From NCBI GenBank assembly GCA_963573385.1, contig CAUYLG010017819.1, positions 1-64,000 of the forward strand: a stretch of DNA of 64,000 bases. Reading direction: 5' to 3'. This document shows positions 27,163 to 43,582 of this stretch, in pieces; the first letter of the stretch is position 1, and each line of letters starts with the position of its first letter. Made by a program: the position numbers and the translations under genes. This DNA comes from Cacajao melanocephalus (lineage: Eukaryota; Chordata; Mammalia; Primates; Pitheciidae). The notes beneath the pieces were generated by a model that was not told the DNA's origin, searched no databases, and saw only the letters and a program-made list of their open reading frames with translations.

Positions 27163-27200
27163 GGTTGAAAGTGTGGTCTGATCCATTTGGCAGGAAATGA
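27163..27200 (+). CDS. SMIM20: SMIM20 coding exon 3 and stop
   Basis: Completes codon 56 and encodes GLKVWSDPFGRK followed by TGA at 27198-27200. The ending F-G-R-K is a classic peptide-amidation signal. Cleavage at the basic pair and conversion of the glycine would leave phoenixin with a C-terminal phenylalanine amide. Total joined length is 67 residues, the exact family length. Confidence 0.97.
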
Positions 27201-27860
27201 GAAGGCTGTCACCAGCCCTGATTTAGAAAGGAGATTTCTTCATACTTTTATTCTGCATGGAATACAGTCACCTCACCAGAGAATGGCAGCTGGAGGAGAA
27301 AACTCTGTAATGCCATAAATAAGAGTGCTTGTAATAAAAGACTGTGCATAAGGATTAATATGTCCCTTCTTAAGTATCAGAAGAACTCTGGAACAAATTA
27401 TACCATTAGGAAGGTTTTCATGATTCAGTTGATTTTCCAAAAATGAAGCTGTCTCACCCAGCTGGGTTTGGAGCAATCTGCTTATTATTCTGTCGTTACC
27501 ACTTATCCAAGCGAGCTGTGATATGAATACAAGCAACCAGTGGGCTCGGGATGGTCCAGGTCTATTTTGCCATCTTCCAGACAAGAGATTTCAGTAAAAA
27601 ACTGCCATGCTGAGCTGCCTTATAGGGCTCTTTGAAAATGTTCAAGTTGATAAAGCTCTTTGAGGACAAGGTACTTCGTGCTGTTTAAGAATAAACAGCT
27701 TCACCAACTCATGCTGAAGATTGCACCATGTTGGAAAATAAATATGAAGCAAGTCAAACTGGATGCATACGCTTGTGTAGAAATCAATGATCAATTAACA
27801 GAAGTGAAAAATACATATTAAAATGATTTATTTCTACTTTGTAATGGTGTCTTTTTGTAA
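27201..27860 (+). other. SMIM20: SMIM20 3' UTR and probable poly(A) region
   Basis: Several candidate signals are present: AATAAA at 27333, 27690 and 27737, and ATTAAA at 27817. The last is followed by a GT/T-rich tract (27840-27858) as expected for a cleavage site, so I place the main end near 27.84 kb. Alternative earlier ends are possible. No repeat is seen in the UTR. Confidence 0.6.
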
Positions 27861-28065
27861 ATCATCTTTTGTAAAGCAGTTAAATTATTGTGCCAAGAAG
27901 TACAATTTGACTAGATTATATTTGACTAGATATCTGTGTGTGGTTCATCTGTTTGTACTCAGGTAAACATTTTAGAGGTAAATAACAAATTCGTTGAGAC
28001 AAATATTGAATGTTGATTCTCTACCAGGTACCTCACTAGGTACTGCAAAGATGAAAGTGAGAATA

Positions 28066-28403
28066 CAGTTTGAGTATCCCTTATTCAGAAAAGCTTGGGA
28101 CCAGAAGTGTTTTGGACTTCAGATTTTTTTGGACTTTGGAATATTTGCATATACATGATGAGACATGTTGAGGATGGGACACAAGTCTAAGCATGAAATT
28201 TATTTATGTTTCATATACCTTATATACATAGCCTGGAGACAGTTAGATGCAATATTTTAAAATAATTTTGTACATGAAACAAACTTTTGGCTACGACCAT
28301 CACATGAGGTGAGGTGTGGAATTTTCCACTTGTGTCATGTTGGTGCTCAACAAGTTTCAGATTTTGGAGCATTTCAGATTTCAGATTAGGGATGCTAAAC
28401 CTG
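28066..28403 (+). mobile_element. Tigger-family MITE (Tigger7-like), sense
   Basis: 'cagtttgagtatcccttatt' to 'gatgctaaacctg', with TA before it. Inverted partner of the copy at 22865-23196, so the two flank SMIM20 exons 2 and 3. Confidence 0.82.
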
Positions 28404-28498
28404 TTTTCCTTCTTTCCCTTCCTCCCTTCCTCCCTTTTTTTTTTCCTTCCCTCCCTCTCTCCCTCCCTTTCCTTCCTTCCTTCCTTCTTCCTTTGCTC
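28404..28498. repeat. Polypyrimidine (CCTT/CCCT)n tract
   Basis: About 95 bases almost purely C and T on the plus strand, directly after the Tigger element. Confidence 0.93.
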
Positions 28499-29490
28499 TG
28501 TCTAGCCTCTGACTAGAAGATATGCTTCTGAAGTGGCACACCTTTTTCGTTTTTATATCAGAGCGTCTTGCATGTTACTGTAGGCTGTCTATGAGCTGCC
28601 TGATGACATAGTTTTATTATTGCGAACCTGGAGTTTTCTTAGCAGACAGCTGGCCCGATTATGTAATCACTGTCAAGAAGACATAAGGTTGATAGTTGTA
28701 AAACCAAAGTCAACATTTTCGGCAGGCATTCCCTAACATTTAATTGGCTTACAGTTCACAATCCAGTAAAAGAAGTTGACTCATTAGGGGTACATTTGAC
28801 CACTTTTTTTTTTCTTTTTTTTTGTTTTTTTTGGGAAAGGGCACCAGGAAGTTACATAACTTCAAGTCAAACATTCTGTGGGAGCACGATTGAGATTTCT
28901 TTACGACTGAGGCGAGCGTGTGGTGCCATCTGCTTTGGAAGATGTCCAGGCTAAAATGACTGTGTCTGAGTTCTGCAGAGAAGAACGATGGGGACACGAT
29001 TGACTGTCTTGGATGGAACAGACCCAGGTTTGTCTCCACAAAGTGGAGTCTTTGTCCTGGGCCTGTTCCTGCCCTCAGTCCACCTCTTTGCAGAGATAAA
29101 GGGGCTGTCTGTCCTGCTTAGTTGCCTTGACATTTATAAAACGATCACTCTTCCTGTTGCCAGAGGTGTAACTTCAGACTCTCTGCTGTCCACACGTGAC
29201 AGAGGCCAAGTTGTAAGACATGCTATTCATGAGGACTGACAGAGGGCCTTGCAATTTATCCACGAGTTTCCCAGGTGTGCCCCCAAGATGATGATAGAAT
29301 CACTTGAAAGAGGGGGTCCTTAGTCAAATCCATTTAGGAAACAGAGTTAAGGTGCATTCTGTTGATTTGCTTTGAATTTTTCTGATTTCCAAGACAGGCA
29401 TAACATTTCCCAAATGCATTTGGTCACAGGGCAGTTCTTATACATGATCTCCTGGGAGTTGGGAACAGGCCGCATCTTTTGGAGGAAATC
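28499..29490. other. Unassigned intergenic sequence
   Basis: No recognised gene or repeat apart from a T-rich run at 28805-28832. Confidence 0.4.
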
Positions 29491-29494
29491 TTCC

Positions 29495-29795
29495 TTTATG
29501 TCAGAGAGTCTGAAACTTGTTGATCTCAGGACACCTTTATTAGAAATCAAGAAATCCAAAGTGGTTCTGTTTATGTGAGTTACATCTTTAGATATTTACT
29601 ATATCAGAAATAAAAACAAATTGGAAAAATGTTTATTAAGTCATTTCAAAATATTAATAACAAACACATATAGGTTAATCTGACATTTTTGTGCAAAAAA
29701 TGGATTTTCCAAGACAAAAAACAACTTGCAAATCTCGTTAATGTCTGGCTTAACAGCAAACAGCTGGATTCTCACATCAAATGCTTCTGCGTTCT
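29495..29795. mobile_element. hAT-Charlie-like fragment
   Basis: 'ttgatctcaggacaccttta', 'gtttatgtgagttacatctt', 'gcaaatctcgttaatgtctg' and 'cagctggattctcacatcaa' resemble the antisense transposase region of a Charlie element. Decayed. Confidence 0.45.
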
Positions 29796-29829
29796 ACTTA
29801 GATGAAAAATAAAAACAGGCAAAAGTAAA

Positions 29830-30022
29830 CCCTACAGATAGAAGTCAGCATTGAGGGGAGGGACTGGGAAGGGGCGCAAGCAGGGGTTCGGGGTGCTGTG
29901 GGGTTCTACTTTTTGGTCCAGGTGCAGGTTACCTGGGTGTGTGGAGTTTCTGAATATTCATTGAGCTTTACAAATGTGTTTACTTTTCTAAAGGTATGTT
30001 GCACTTCAATTTTAAAAAGTTT
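29830..30022 (+). mobile_element. L1M 3' end, sense
   Basis: 'ccaggtgcaggttacctggg', 'tattcattgagctttacaaa' and 'gtatgttgcacttcaatttt' follow the standard old-L1 3' UTR. Confidence 0.65.
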
Positions 30023-30046
30023 TTTTGTTTTTGTTTTTCAGTGCAG

Positions 30047-31560
<1,514 letters not shown>

Positions 31561-31569
31561 AGGCTTTGT

Positions 31570-31935
31570 GTGAGCAACATGGCTGTTTATTCACCCAGGT
31601 GCGGGCAGGCTGAGTCCGAAAAGAGAGCGAAGGGCGGTGGGAGAGGAGTTGGTTTTATAGGTTTGGGGTAGGCAGTGGAAAGTTACAGAAGTTACAGTTT
31701 AGGGCGGTTTTTTGCAAGCTGGGAGGGGGTCGTAGGGTGTGGAGTCACAAGGTTGACCAAGGACGGTTACAAAGTCCAATGGCCTTCTCAACTGGGGCAG
31801 GAATAAGGAACAACAGAGAATGTCTCAAAGTTAAGTAGGCACCCAGGGGTTGATCATTTCTTCCCCTTTTCGTGTTCTTCCAGTTACGTCAGATTTTCCA
31901 GGAACTCATCTGGAGTGTCTGTGCAGGTCACAGAG
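31570..31935 (-). mobile_element. ERV LTR (ERV1-like), antisense
   Basis: 'catggctgtttattcaccca' (reversed poly(A) signal AATAAA), 'gcaggctgagtccgaaaaga' and 'gttttataggtttggggtag' (reversed TATA-like box) are in the order of a retroviral LTR read backwards. No internal retroviral sequence adjoins it. Exact family not assigned. Confidence 0.6.
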
Positions 31936-32077
31936 GTTAACGTGGCATCCATGGGGCCGTCAGTCAGCCTAAAACACCTTACAGATACAGAGACTCCAAA
32001 GTCTTCTCCCCCTGGGAGTCTCTCTGTCACCACATATGACTCCAATAAGATACCAATCAATGAGGCAAGTCTTCCAG

Positions 32078-32200
32078 ACTCTTGGTTGCAAGTGACAGAA
32101 AATGCAACCCCAAATGGTGCAAAAAATGGCATTCACTCATATGATTAGAAACTCCAGAGTCACAATCATTTATTATTGTCACAATCAAACATGAAATGAA
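32078..32200 (-). mobile_element. Old MLT1-like fragment, antisense
   Basis: 'ggttgcaagtgacagaaaat' with 'gcaaaaaatgg' is the antisense end of the same old LTR type as at 10345-10735. Confidence 0.4.
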
Positions 32201-32307
32201 AAAAGTAATTATAACCTTGTCAGTGGTCTTAAAATGTGCACATTTTTTTCGCTTCTGAAACTGTTTCATAAATTGATAATCTTAGTTTTTTTAAAAAAAG
32301 CTTTGTG

Positions 32308-33186
<879 letters not shown>

Positions 33187-33419
33187 TCATTATCTGCTTA
33201 TTAAACATTTACTGTGTTTAATCAATCTCAAAATAGATTAATGAAAATCAACCTAAAAAAAAAATCAGTAAAACTCATTATACCCAGAGCCTTCAAGAAA
33301 GAGTCATGCTGGGTTTCCTAGTCACAGGCTTGACCTGTCCTTGTGGACATTTTTCCTGGTGGAAAAAGATGCCCAACATCTTTTTCCCTCTCCCATGGTC
33401 ACATCTACTTCTACCCTCC

Positions 33420-33890
33420 ACTCTCACGTTTGCTCATCCCTTGCCCACTCTATCTCCCTGCTTGGGTGAAGCTGAATTCATCCCATGCTCCAGGAGTAAG
33501 CATGTGGTCCAAGTTTGGCCAATCAGAATACTATGCAGACTCCTGGCCACAGGATTGGCTACAGGATGAGGGTGTGACCCAAACCAAGCTAATCAGGTCT
33601 AGTTAGAGTTAATGGTGCTTGTTGACTTTGTGGTCGGATTAGAGGGACTCTCATTCGCCAAAATTTGGAGCTGTTGGCAGCCATCTTGCCACCATGAGGT
33701 CAGAGCTAGTTTGGGATTAACATCAAAATAAAAGGGAGATAGAAACTGGGTCCTGATGTTATTCAGGCTTCCTGGATTCACTTGTGTCGGAAGCAAAGAT
33801 ATCTCTGAATTTAAAAATAAAGTTAATAAAGTCCCTTTTTTGTACCAATTTAGATTTTTTGTCACTTGTAATAAAAAATTCTTGACAAGT
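33420..33890 (+). mobile_element. Old MLT1-like LTR, sense
   Basis: 'ccaagtttggccaatcagaa', 'ttggcagccatcttgccacc' and the terminal 'gtcacttgtaataaaaaatt' with 'cttgacaagtatctt' match the sense strand of the family seen antisense at 10345-10735. Confidence 0.5.
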
Positions 33891-33891
33891 A

Positions 33892-34552
<661 letters not shown>

Positions 34553-36110
34553 AACAAGACATCTCTATTTTATGTTTCATTTTGACAATTTTTCTGAAAT
34601 GTATTCCACATGGCATGTCTACTTTAAATAAAAGATGTTAAATATAATTTAGTCTTTTCTTTATGACTTGGGCTTATTGTTATTGTACAGTTGTGCCTAA
34701 GGGCTATTGGGGTCGGTCAGACAGTTACCCCTTTATTCTGTGAGGGGGCACATTGCTGTGCTTGTGAGATTTCGGGCTTTTCTGGTTTTCTTATCTCTGC
34801 CCTGTCTCACAGCTGTAGGGAGCAGATGCTGGCTTCCTCTGATTTGCTCTTTCTAGTCTGCAGTGAGATTGGGAAGCAGTTAGCCAAAATGCTGGAATCT
34901 GGTGACAAATGAAAGCTAATGCTTTTAATGCGGGTTTAGAAGCTCTGGTATGGGTAAATTACAATATCTACGTGATGCTTTGGCTGCCTTGAGGTTTTTT
35001 GGTATTTGCTTTCTGTTTCTGCATTGTTCTGGATAGATGAGGCTTCCTGATGTTTCTGTTGGTTGAGTTTTTGTTTTTGTTTTTTACTGTAACAAGATTT
35101 TTACACTAACGGATTAGGGAGTGTGAAACAAAACAGCTAGGGTTGAAATGTTTTATAACTTAGCCAAGTTATTCAGTTTTCTTCAGAGAAGAAACAGTAA
35201 CCCACAGCAGCTCTCTGAACATCAAGCTCATCTTTCACTTGTTTTTCTTCTTTCCTAAAGCATCTCCTTTATTTTTCAACCTCTAATCTAGCATATACTG
35301 TCTTGCAAAGGGAGAGAAAGCATGGTTATATCAGAGGGAGCAGTCCACTTAAGGCAGATGTGGAATCAATTTGCGCAAATGTGAGTTGCCAGCTTCTGTA
35401 CTTTTCTGCAGGTATCTGTGCCCTGGAAAACATCGGAGGCACTTATGCCTCATAAACGTGATGCTGGTAAACACGTGTAAGGGGTACGCAGCTTGCTGCC
35501 TGTGTTGGGTTGAGTGAAAACCCAAAGCGGCATACTCCCTCTGAGCAGTTCAAATGAAGACAACTGTGCTTAGAAAAAAAAATAATAACCGACGTCTGGT
35601 TTTGAAATTACTAGGAAAATGGCAGCTCTGGTGATTCATCTTGTGAAATAAGCAAAATCTGCTTTCTAAGATGGCTATATATTTTTTTATTTTTCCTCTC
35701 CCTCGATATGGACTCACATTACAGACATAAAATGCCCAAGCACAAAACCATTCTTTGGTTTTTATAATCAAGAGAGCAGCACTGGTTTTTGAGGGTCTCT
35801 GCCCTTTGAAAGTGAGTTCTGTGTCATTATGGACTGAGAATCCCAGAGGGTTGCTTCTGTTTCTTCACTAAACATGTGATTCCTCATTCAGTTTCAGCTC
35901 CGCATTAACTCTGCACCAGCTCTTGCCAGACACCGTGGTTTTCAGGGACGATGTGAGTAATTGCAGGGAGTGAGTATCAGAAGCCTTGCCACAGCTGGTC
36001 CCCAAGGCCCTGGCCTCCTGGATGTGGTTCAGTAAAGGAACAGGAAGACAAATGACAGCAGTTACTTCTCTAGTCTCTAGAATACCTACCACAATCACAC
36101 AAATAGGGTA
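34553..36110. other. Unassigned intergenic sequence
   Basis: About 1.5 kb without any repeat I can recognise and without supported exons. Confidence 0.4.
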
Positions 36111-36114
36111 GGTG

Positions 36115-36482
36115 TCAGGGGCTGAATTGTGTCCTCTCAAAATCCCTATGAATGTGACCATAATGGAGATAGGATCTTCAGAGAGCTAATTAAGAAAAGA
36201 AAAAACGAGGCCATCGGGGTGAGCCCAAACCCACTGACTGGTATCCTTATAAGAAAAGAAAGTTAGGACGCAAACACACAGAGGAATGACTGTGTGAAGA
36301 CATAGAGAGAAAACAGCCATCTGCAAGCCAAGAAGAAAGACCTTAGAAGAAACCAACCCTGCCAACACCTTGATTTTAGACTTCCAGGCTCCAGAATTGT
36401 GAGAAAATAAATTTCCATTGTTGAAGGCATCCCTGTGGTGGTTCTTGGTCATGGCAGCCCTAGCAAAGGAATACAGTAGGTG
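36115..36482 (+). mobile_element. MLT1-type LTR, sense
   Basis: 'aatccctatgaatgtgacca', 'ggtatccttataagaaaaga', 'gaaaacagccatctgcaagc' and 'cagaattgtgagaaaataaa' are the canonical MLT1 order. Confidence 0.85.
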
Positions 36483-36649
36483 CCTGGCAATGTCCGTTGG
36501 TAACACAATCACTACACAGGGTAACCATGCCATTTCATGGGAAATGAGCACTATACGCTTATAAAAAGCCACAGAGGGAAGTGATCCCTCAAAGCTAGTA
36601 AGAGCAAGGGAAGCCTTTTGTAGAGGACAAATTTAAAATTGGTCTGGAG

Positions 36650-36942
36650 GCCAGTTGCAGTGACTCATTGCCAATAGTCCCAGCACTTTGGGATGCTAAG
36701 GTGGGAGGATTGCTTGAGCCCAGGAGTTGAAGACCAGCCTGGGCAACATGGCGAGACCTCTCTTTACAAACAATTTAAAAATTAGCAGGTGTGGTGGTGC
36801 ATGCCTGTAGTCCCAGCTACTTGGGAGGCTGAGGTGGGAGGATTACTTGAGCTCAAGAGGTCAAGGCCACAGTGAGCCATGGTCATGGCACTGCACTCCA
36901 GCCTCAGTGACAGAGTGAGACTGCGTCTAAAAAATAAAAGGC
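36650..36942 (+). mobile_element. Alu (AluJ-like), sense
   Basis: 'ggccagttgcagtgactcat' to 'gcgtctaaaaaataaaa'. Diverged. Confidence 0.9.
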
Positions 36943-37226
36943 CTGGAAATAACTGTAGTGTTTAGCTAGGTGAAGAGGAAAGGGTGTCCTACGAGGATTG
37001 AAGGTGGACAGAGGGATGGAGAGGGGCAAGAAGGCGCTAATGGTGTTCTGAGGGCCATGCATAGATACGCTGGGCTAACGTTTCTTCCACAGGTTTATCT
37101 CCGCCCACCTTCCCACAGGGATAAACCTGAGGAAGAGGTTCAGCCTCTAGCTAAGGCCATGGTCCTATGAGACAAAGATATTTCGTTTTTGAGAAACATT
37201 CACAGAAGGTGATAGAACAATTGTTA

Positions 37227-37580
<354 letters not shown>

Positions 37581-37618
37581 CTACTTACCAACTTTATGAC
37601 ATCAAGGGAACTCCTTAA

Positions 37619-37807
<189 letters not shown>

Positions 37808-38224
37808 TAAGATGAGGAAGCCCCTTTCCTCCCCTTCTTTCCTTTACTCAAAATAAAATAAAATGAGAATGATAATGCCTCCCCCCACACCCCTCTTTGA
37901 AGAGTCCATGAGCCATAGGGGAGGAGCACCTGGTGCCCAGTGTTACACGGGTGTGAGGGACATTGGCTACACCCAGTCCCAGTAAGTGGTAACTCCCTCC
38001 TACCTTCAGCTCTGGCTAGAATGCTTGCATCATCCTCTCTCTGCTTTTCCTCACACCTAAGGGCCAGTCTGGCAGGACTCCAGTGGCAGTGACCTCTACC
38101 ATCCGAATCCACACACCGAAGCCTTCTCATCATCTCCACTGTTACCCTCGTGACAGCCCCTGGCTGCCCTCACCTGGACTTCGATGACAACCTCCCAACA
38201 GAATGGTGCTTCTACTTTGTCTGT

Positions 38225-38745
38225 CCCTGTAACAGACAGAATTCTATGCTGGCCCTGTGTCTTGCCCTCCCCTGAGTGTGGGTGGAACTTTTCAATCCCA
38301 TGGATGTTGCATCCATACTAAGTTACTAATCAGCTGACTTTGAGGAGTATCTTGGTTCGGCTCTACGTAGTCAGGTGAGCCCTTCAAAGGACTGGGTCCT
38401 TTCTGAAGGAAGAGATTTGAGCTATAGGAGGAATTCTGTTAGACTTGTTAACTGTCTATGGAGGGGATCACATGGCAAGGACCTGCAAGTGGCCTCTAGA
38501 ATCTTAGAGCCGTCCTCAGACTACAGCTGGTGAGAAAAATGGGATCTCAGTCCTACAGCCGTAAGGGATTGGATTCTGCCAATGGCCCGTGAGCTTGGGA
38601 GAGGATCTTGAGCCTTAATTTCAGTCTGGAGAGACCTTGAGCCAGGAAGGATGGGCTAACCCATGCCTGGACGTCAGATGCAGGAAACTGAGACCATGAG
38701 TTTATTATACAGTGTGCTGCTAACCCTGTGGTAATCTGTTATGCC
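38225..38745 (+). mobile_element. Old MLT1-type LTR, sense
   Basis: 'gggatctcagtcctacagcc', 'ggattctgccaatggcccgt', 'aatttcagtctggagagacc' and 'gctaaccctgtggtaatctg' are in MLT1 order. Decayed. Confidence 0.6.
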
Positions 38746-38769
38746 GTGTGGATTACTCACAACCCCACG

Positions 38770-39422
38770 TCAGCCCATTCTGCACACAGTAGTAAGAGTG
38801 ATCCTGTTAGAACACAAGCCGGATTCTGTCTCTCTTCCTCCTAGAAGGCTTCAATGTCTCCCATTGCCCTTGCAAGAAAAGCCAAAGGCTCAGAACATCT
38901 TCTGTGATCTGAGCTCTACCACCTCTGACTTCGGAGCCTGTTACTGTCTCTTCTTCTCCCTGCTCAGGATGCAATGGCCTCTGGCCCACTCCAGAAATTC
39001 ATCCAGCATGCACATGTTTCCCTCAAGGAGTTCATTCTCTGCATCTGGAGTTCTCTCCTGCCAGATTTCCCCATGGCTCGTTTCATTCCCTCCTTCAAAT
39101 CTGTCCTCCAAGAGGCTCCTTAATCACCATATTTACATTGGTATTTAAATTTAAATCACCATATTTAAATGCTCTCAACCCGGAAACTGCCACTCCTGAT
39201 TTCCTCATCCTCTTATAGTACTGTATGGTTTACATATTTAATGTGAGCAGTATTCTGTAACACTGTATAATTTACTTATTTATTGTGTGTATTACTGTTT
39301 CTTTCTTTGGCTGTTAGAATGTACATTCCACAAGTTCAGGAATCCATGTCTCTTCTGTTCGTTGATGTATCCAAGTACCTAGGATAGAGCTTGGTAATCA
39401 ATACTTGTTGAATGAATGGATA
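38770..39422 (+). mobile_element. L2 LINE 3' end, sense
   Basis: 'gattctgtctctcttcctcc', 'tctcccattgcccttgcaag', 'tttacttatttattgtgtgt' and 'caatacttgttgaatgaatg' follow the L2 3' end through to its terminus. The 135-codon frame at 38741-39148 comes from decayed L2 and is not a gene. Confidence 0.8.
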
Positions 39423-40206
<784 letters not shown>

Positions 40207-41956
40207 ACAAGCCACATTCTTAGAACTAGGCTTTAAGATTGACTAACAGGTGAAACCACAAATATTTACCCCAAGGAATCTTGCAAGATTCACTAACTTA
40301 AGGATTTTAGAATCAGAGGGACTGTAGAACTCTCTTCACCCAGTAGATCTCAAGACTTCCTGGGCTGGGTTACGGATGGTGTTCCTTTAAGGTAGTAAGG
40401 GAGATCTAAGAACTGTTCTCAATATTCTGAAAGGCTGAGATAAATCATCCATTTGCATATAACAAAACCATGTGGGCTAAATGTTAACATTCAGTGTTGG
40501 GGGTTGGAGGCATATCACCTTCGTGTAGTATATTACTCTGATCAAAAGCTATTACAGTGGTGGATGTGTGATTAATTTTTATGAAGAAACCAGACAATGT
40601 ATTAATTAATCAAAGGCACTGGTGTTTGAAGGAATCTATAAGCAGAAACTTTCTGTGTAAGCCCGTTTAGAAACCAACTAAACTAATTCAACCCCTTCAT
40701 TCTACACAAGAGGCATCCGAGGCTGGGAAAGGCCAAGGGGCTTGGCCAAGGCCAAAGGGCCAGGATGAAGGGCAAGGTCAGAACTTGGAGCTCGAGACCC
40801 CTGGTTTCATGTTCTCACTTTACACTGGAATGGAATGACATCCTTTGGGGAATCTGGGATTGTTGTTTCATCTGCAGAATATTTTGATAGAGCCAAAATT
40901 CTCCTTAAAAAGCACAGTGAATAGAATTTTACCCATTAGGAGATAAATTAGCTGCAATGAAAAAATGCTGAGTATTTACAACGCCAAAAGAATTTCTCTG
41001 TGGGAAACAGCTGCGTGATATATGAATTATAGCACAAAAGACATATTCACTCATTCTGGAAGCAGTGTGATGTGATGACATGCCAAGCAGGGGCCTGGCG
41101 TGTAGTAGGTTCTTAGCGCCTAATTCTTCCATCATGGACCAAATCATGGACCAATCCCTTCTGGACCTCTTACCCCTCATGTGTGAAGAGTGAGGGAGGG
41201 AGGTCTTGATCTACTGGGAACACCCCATATCAAGTCTCAACTCTGCCATGAGATCTTAGGTAAGTCCTTCCATCGTTCTGAGCCTCAGTTTCCACATCTG
41301 TGAGTAGAGGATTGATTATAAGCTTGCTAAAATCCCGTAACAATTCCAAGTCTCACGGCCTAGATGGTCCCACAGATCCCTTCCAACTCTTACAACCTCT
41401 GATTTTATTGCATTTGGAATTGATTTTTGAGATGATTGATTTTTTTTAATCTAAGTAAAATAAAATGACATCTTCCTTTCAGTCTAGCTAACCTAAGCAA
41501 GCAGCTCAGAGAAGAGCAAGGAAGTGTCAACTAGACAAATAGAAGTGAGGGCAGCCTCAGCAGGGGATGTTCTAAAACCTGTTTCCTGTCAGCCAAAGGT
41601 GATCCCTGGGCAATCAAGCTCATCTGTGTGACAGCAGGTAGGAAAGAAAGACCAGGGCCTTGCGCTGACAAATCCAGGAAAGCTTACGAGCAAGAGGGAT
41701 GTTCAAACGTGGACTCCCTCAAAGCCGAGTTCTTAGCTTCCTTTTAGAAGGGAGAGATTGTTTCAGGCAGTGTGCTGTTCTGACCATGGCCTTTCCAGAA
41801 CTCTTAGCAGGACCCCATGTCACCACAACCACCTGGTCTGTCTCCTGGTGGGTGTTCCAGGGGCAGGAACCAGGAACATAAGCTTTTGGAAGCATGTCAC
41901 CCACGGTAAACCCTACATTAAATCAAGATTTAATTCTTGACCTGTTTCACAACATA

Positions 41957-41989
<33 letters not shown>

Positions 41990-42355
41990 GAAGATATGGT
42001 GATAAAATAATGCAACTGATTTCTGTTTTAAGCAGAACTTTTAGAAGTGATACATCCGTATGATCAGGTACCCCAGACAGGCAGGTATATACACTGGCAA
42101 TGCCACCTCTGGTGCAATCATTTTTAGAATTCCTCTCTCAGACTTGCTTTCAGAGTTGAAGGCACAGTGTTTGGAATGTCCTCAGTGACAGAGAATCAAG
42201 GTTTTTTAGGAGTGAATTTGAGTTTTGGAAATAGCTTTAAGTCATTTAGAGCAAAGATTTGTAGGTAAGGTGGGTTCTCTGGCTGTTTAAAAAGCAGGCA
42301 GAAGAATTCTGCCTGATACATGTGGAAGGAATTAGAGAATTAGAAAATCACTGTT
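40207..42355. other. Unassigned intergenic sequence with MIR remnants
   Basis: An antisense MIR-like patch lies at about 40690-40800 and a sense MIR at about 41200-41395 ('ctctgccatgagatcttagg', 'gagcctcagtttccacatct'). A microsatellite sits at 41964-41989. No exon supported. Confidence 0.45.
41964..41989. repeat. (AT)13 microsatellite
   Basis: Uninterrupted AT dinucleotide run. Likely polymorphic. Confidence 0.95.
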
Positions 42356-42359
42356 GTGC

Positions 42360-43512
42360 AATCTTAAAGAAATAATTGATCCAAACGGTGATCATCAATG
42401 AACAGGTTAGACAAAAGGTTAACGAGAAACTTGACCTCAGAGGGATCAAGCTGTCACTACATGAACCAATGATCAATCTTAGCATCATTATTGAAAATAG
42501 AACATTGCATGTCTCCTGCTGTAATGCAATATGTAGCACAAAGTCCCCACAGGAGGTGTTTCTGCCAAAAATGCCAATTGTGCTCCTAGAGCTAGCTTCC
42601 ATTTACAGAGAATATGGAGAAAAGGGGGAGCAGTAAAATGACTTAAATGCCACATCAAAGAGGTAAAAACACAAATCCAGAGTGTGGGAAACTTTCCAGG
42701 ACAACAGATCCAATTTCTCTAAGTCAGTGGTGTGAAATAAAGATGGCAGTGGGGCTATTCAAGATTAAGAGAATGAAGAGCCATAACAACCAAATGAAAG
42801 ATATGGGTGTTTTTTTTTTTTAAGAAACCAGCTGTAAAATTTTTTTTACATTTTTGTTTGTTTGTTTTAGAGGAGTATCGTTCTGTTGCTTAGACTGGAT
42901 TGCACTGGTGCGATCTCGCCTCACTGCAACCTCTACCTCCTGGGTTCAAGCAATTCTCCTGCATCAGCTTCCTGATTTGCTGGGACTATAGGCATGCACC
43001 ACCATGCCTGGCTAATTGTTTTATTTTTAGTAGAGACACAGTTTCACCATGTTAACCAGGCTGGTCTTGAACTCCTGACCTCAGGTGATCCACCTGCCTC
43101 AGCTTCCCAAAGTGCTGGGATTATGGGTGTGAGCCACCGCTCCCAACCTGAAATTCATACTTTTGAGGCACTCGGGAAATTTACTTATGAACCAGGCATA
43201 AGACAATATTGAAGAATTATTGTGAATATTGTTAGGTGTAGTCATGACTTTGTGGTTTTGTGAAAACAATATTGACATGTTTTAGAGCTGCATATTGAAA
43301 AATGCAGGGATGAAATGACCTGATGCCTGGGATTTGCTTTAAAATACAAGAGCCATGAAAAAACAAACGAACAAACAAAAACTTTTAAATGGATAAAGAT
43401 AAATGTCACAGATTCTTGAGAGTTATTGCATCTGGGTGGTAAGTATACAGGGCTCCATAGTACCAGTCTCCCTATTGTGGGTAGAAATTTTTAAAAATAA
43501 ACAATAAAAGGG
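42360..43512 (+). mobile_element. L1M 3' UTR, sense, split by an Alu
   Basis: 'tgaccaatgatcaatcttag'-type sequence ('gaaccaatgatcaatcttag'), 'agtgtgggaaactttccagg', then after the Alu 'gatgcctgggatttgcttta' and 'gcatctgggtggtaagtata', ending near 43512. This is the order of an old L1 3' end. Confidence 0.6.
42838..43149 (-). mobile_element. Alu, antisense, diverged
   Basis: (TTTG)n head, 'ttctgttgcttagactggat', ending 'gagccaccgctcccaacct'. Confidence 0.88.
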
Positions 43513-43582
43513 GAAGTAGGAGGGACTTAAAAGCTGGTCATTCTGAAGGTGGACATCAGAGCACAAGTCCATCATGGTCCCT

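Noticed and set aside
26949..27200. Single 83-codon frame running into SMIM20 exon 3
   Set aside because: Its first part is intron 2. Only the final 12 codons, after the acceptor at 27161-27162, are SMIM20 coding sequence.
38741..39148. 135-codon plus-strand open frame
   Set aside because: It comes from decayed L2. The L2 reading frame itself is not kept.
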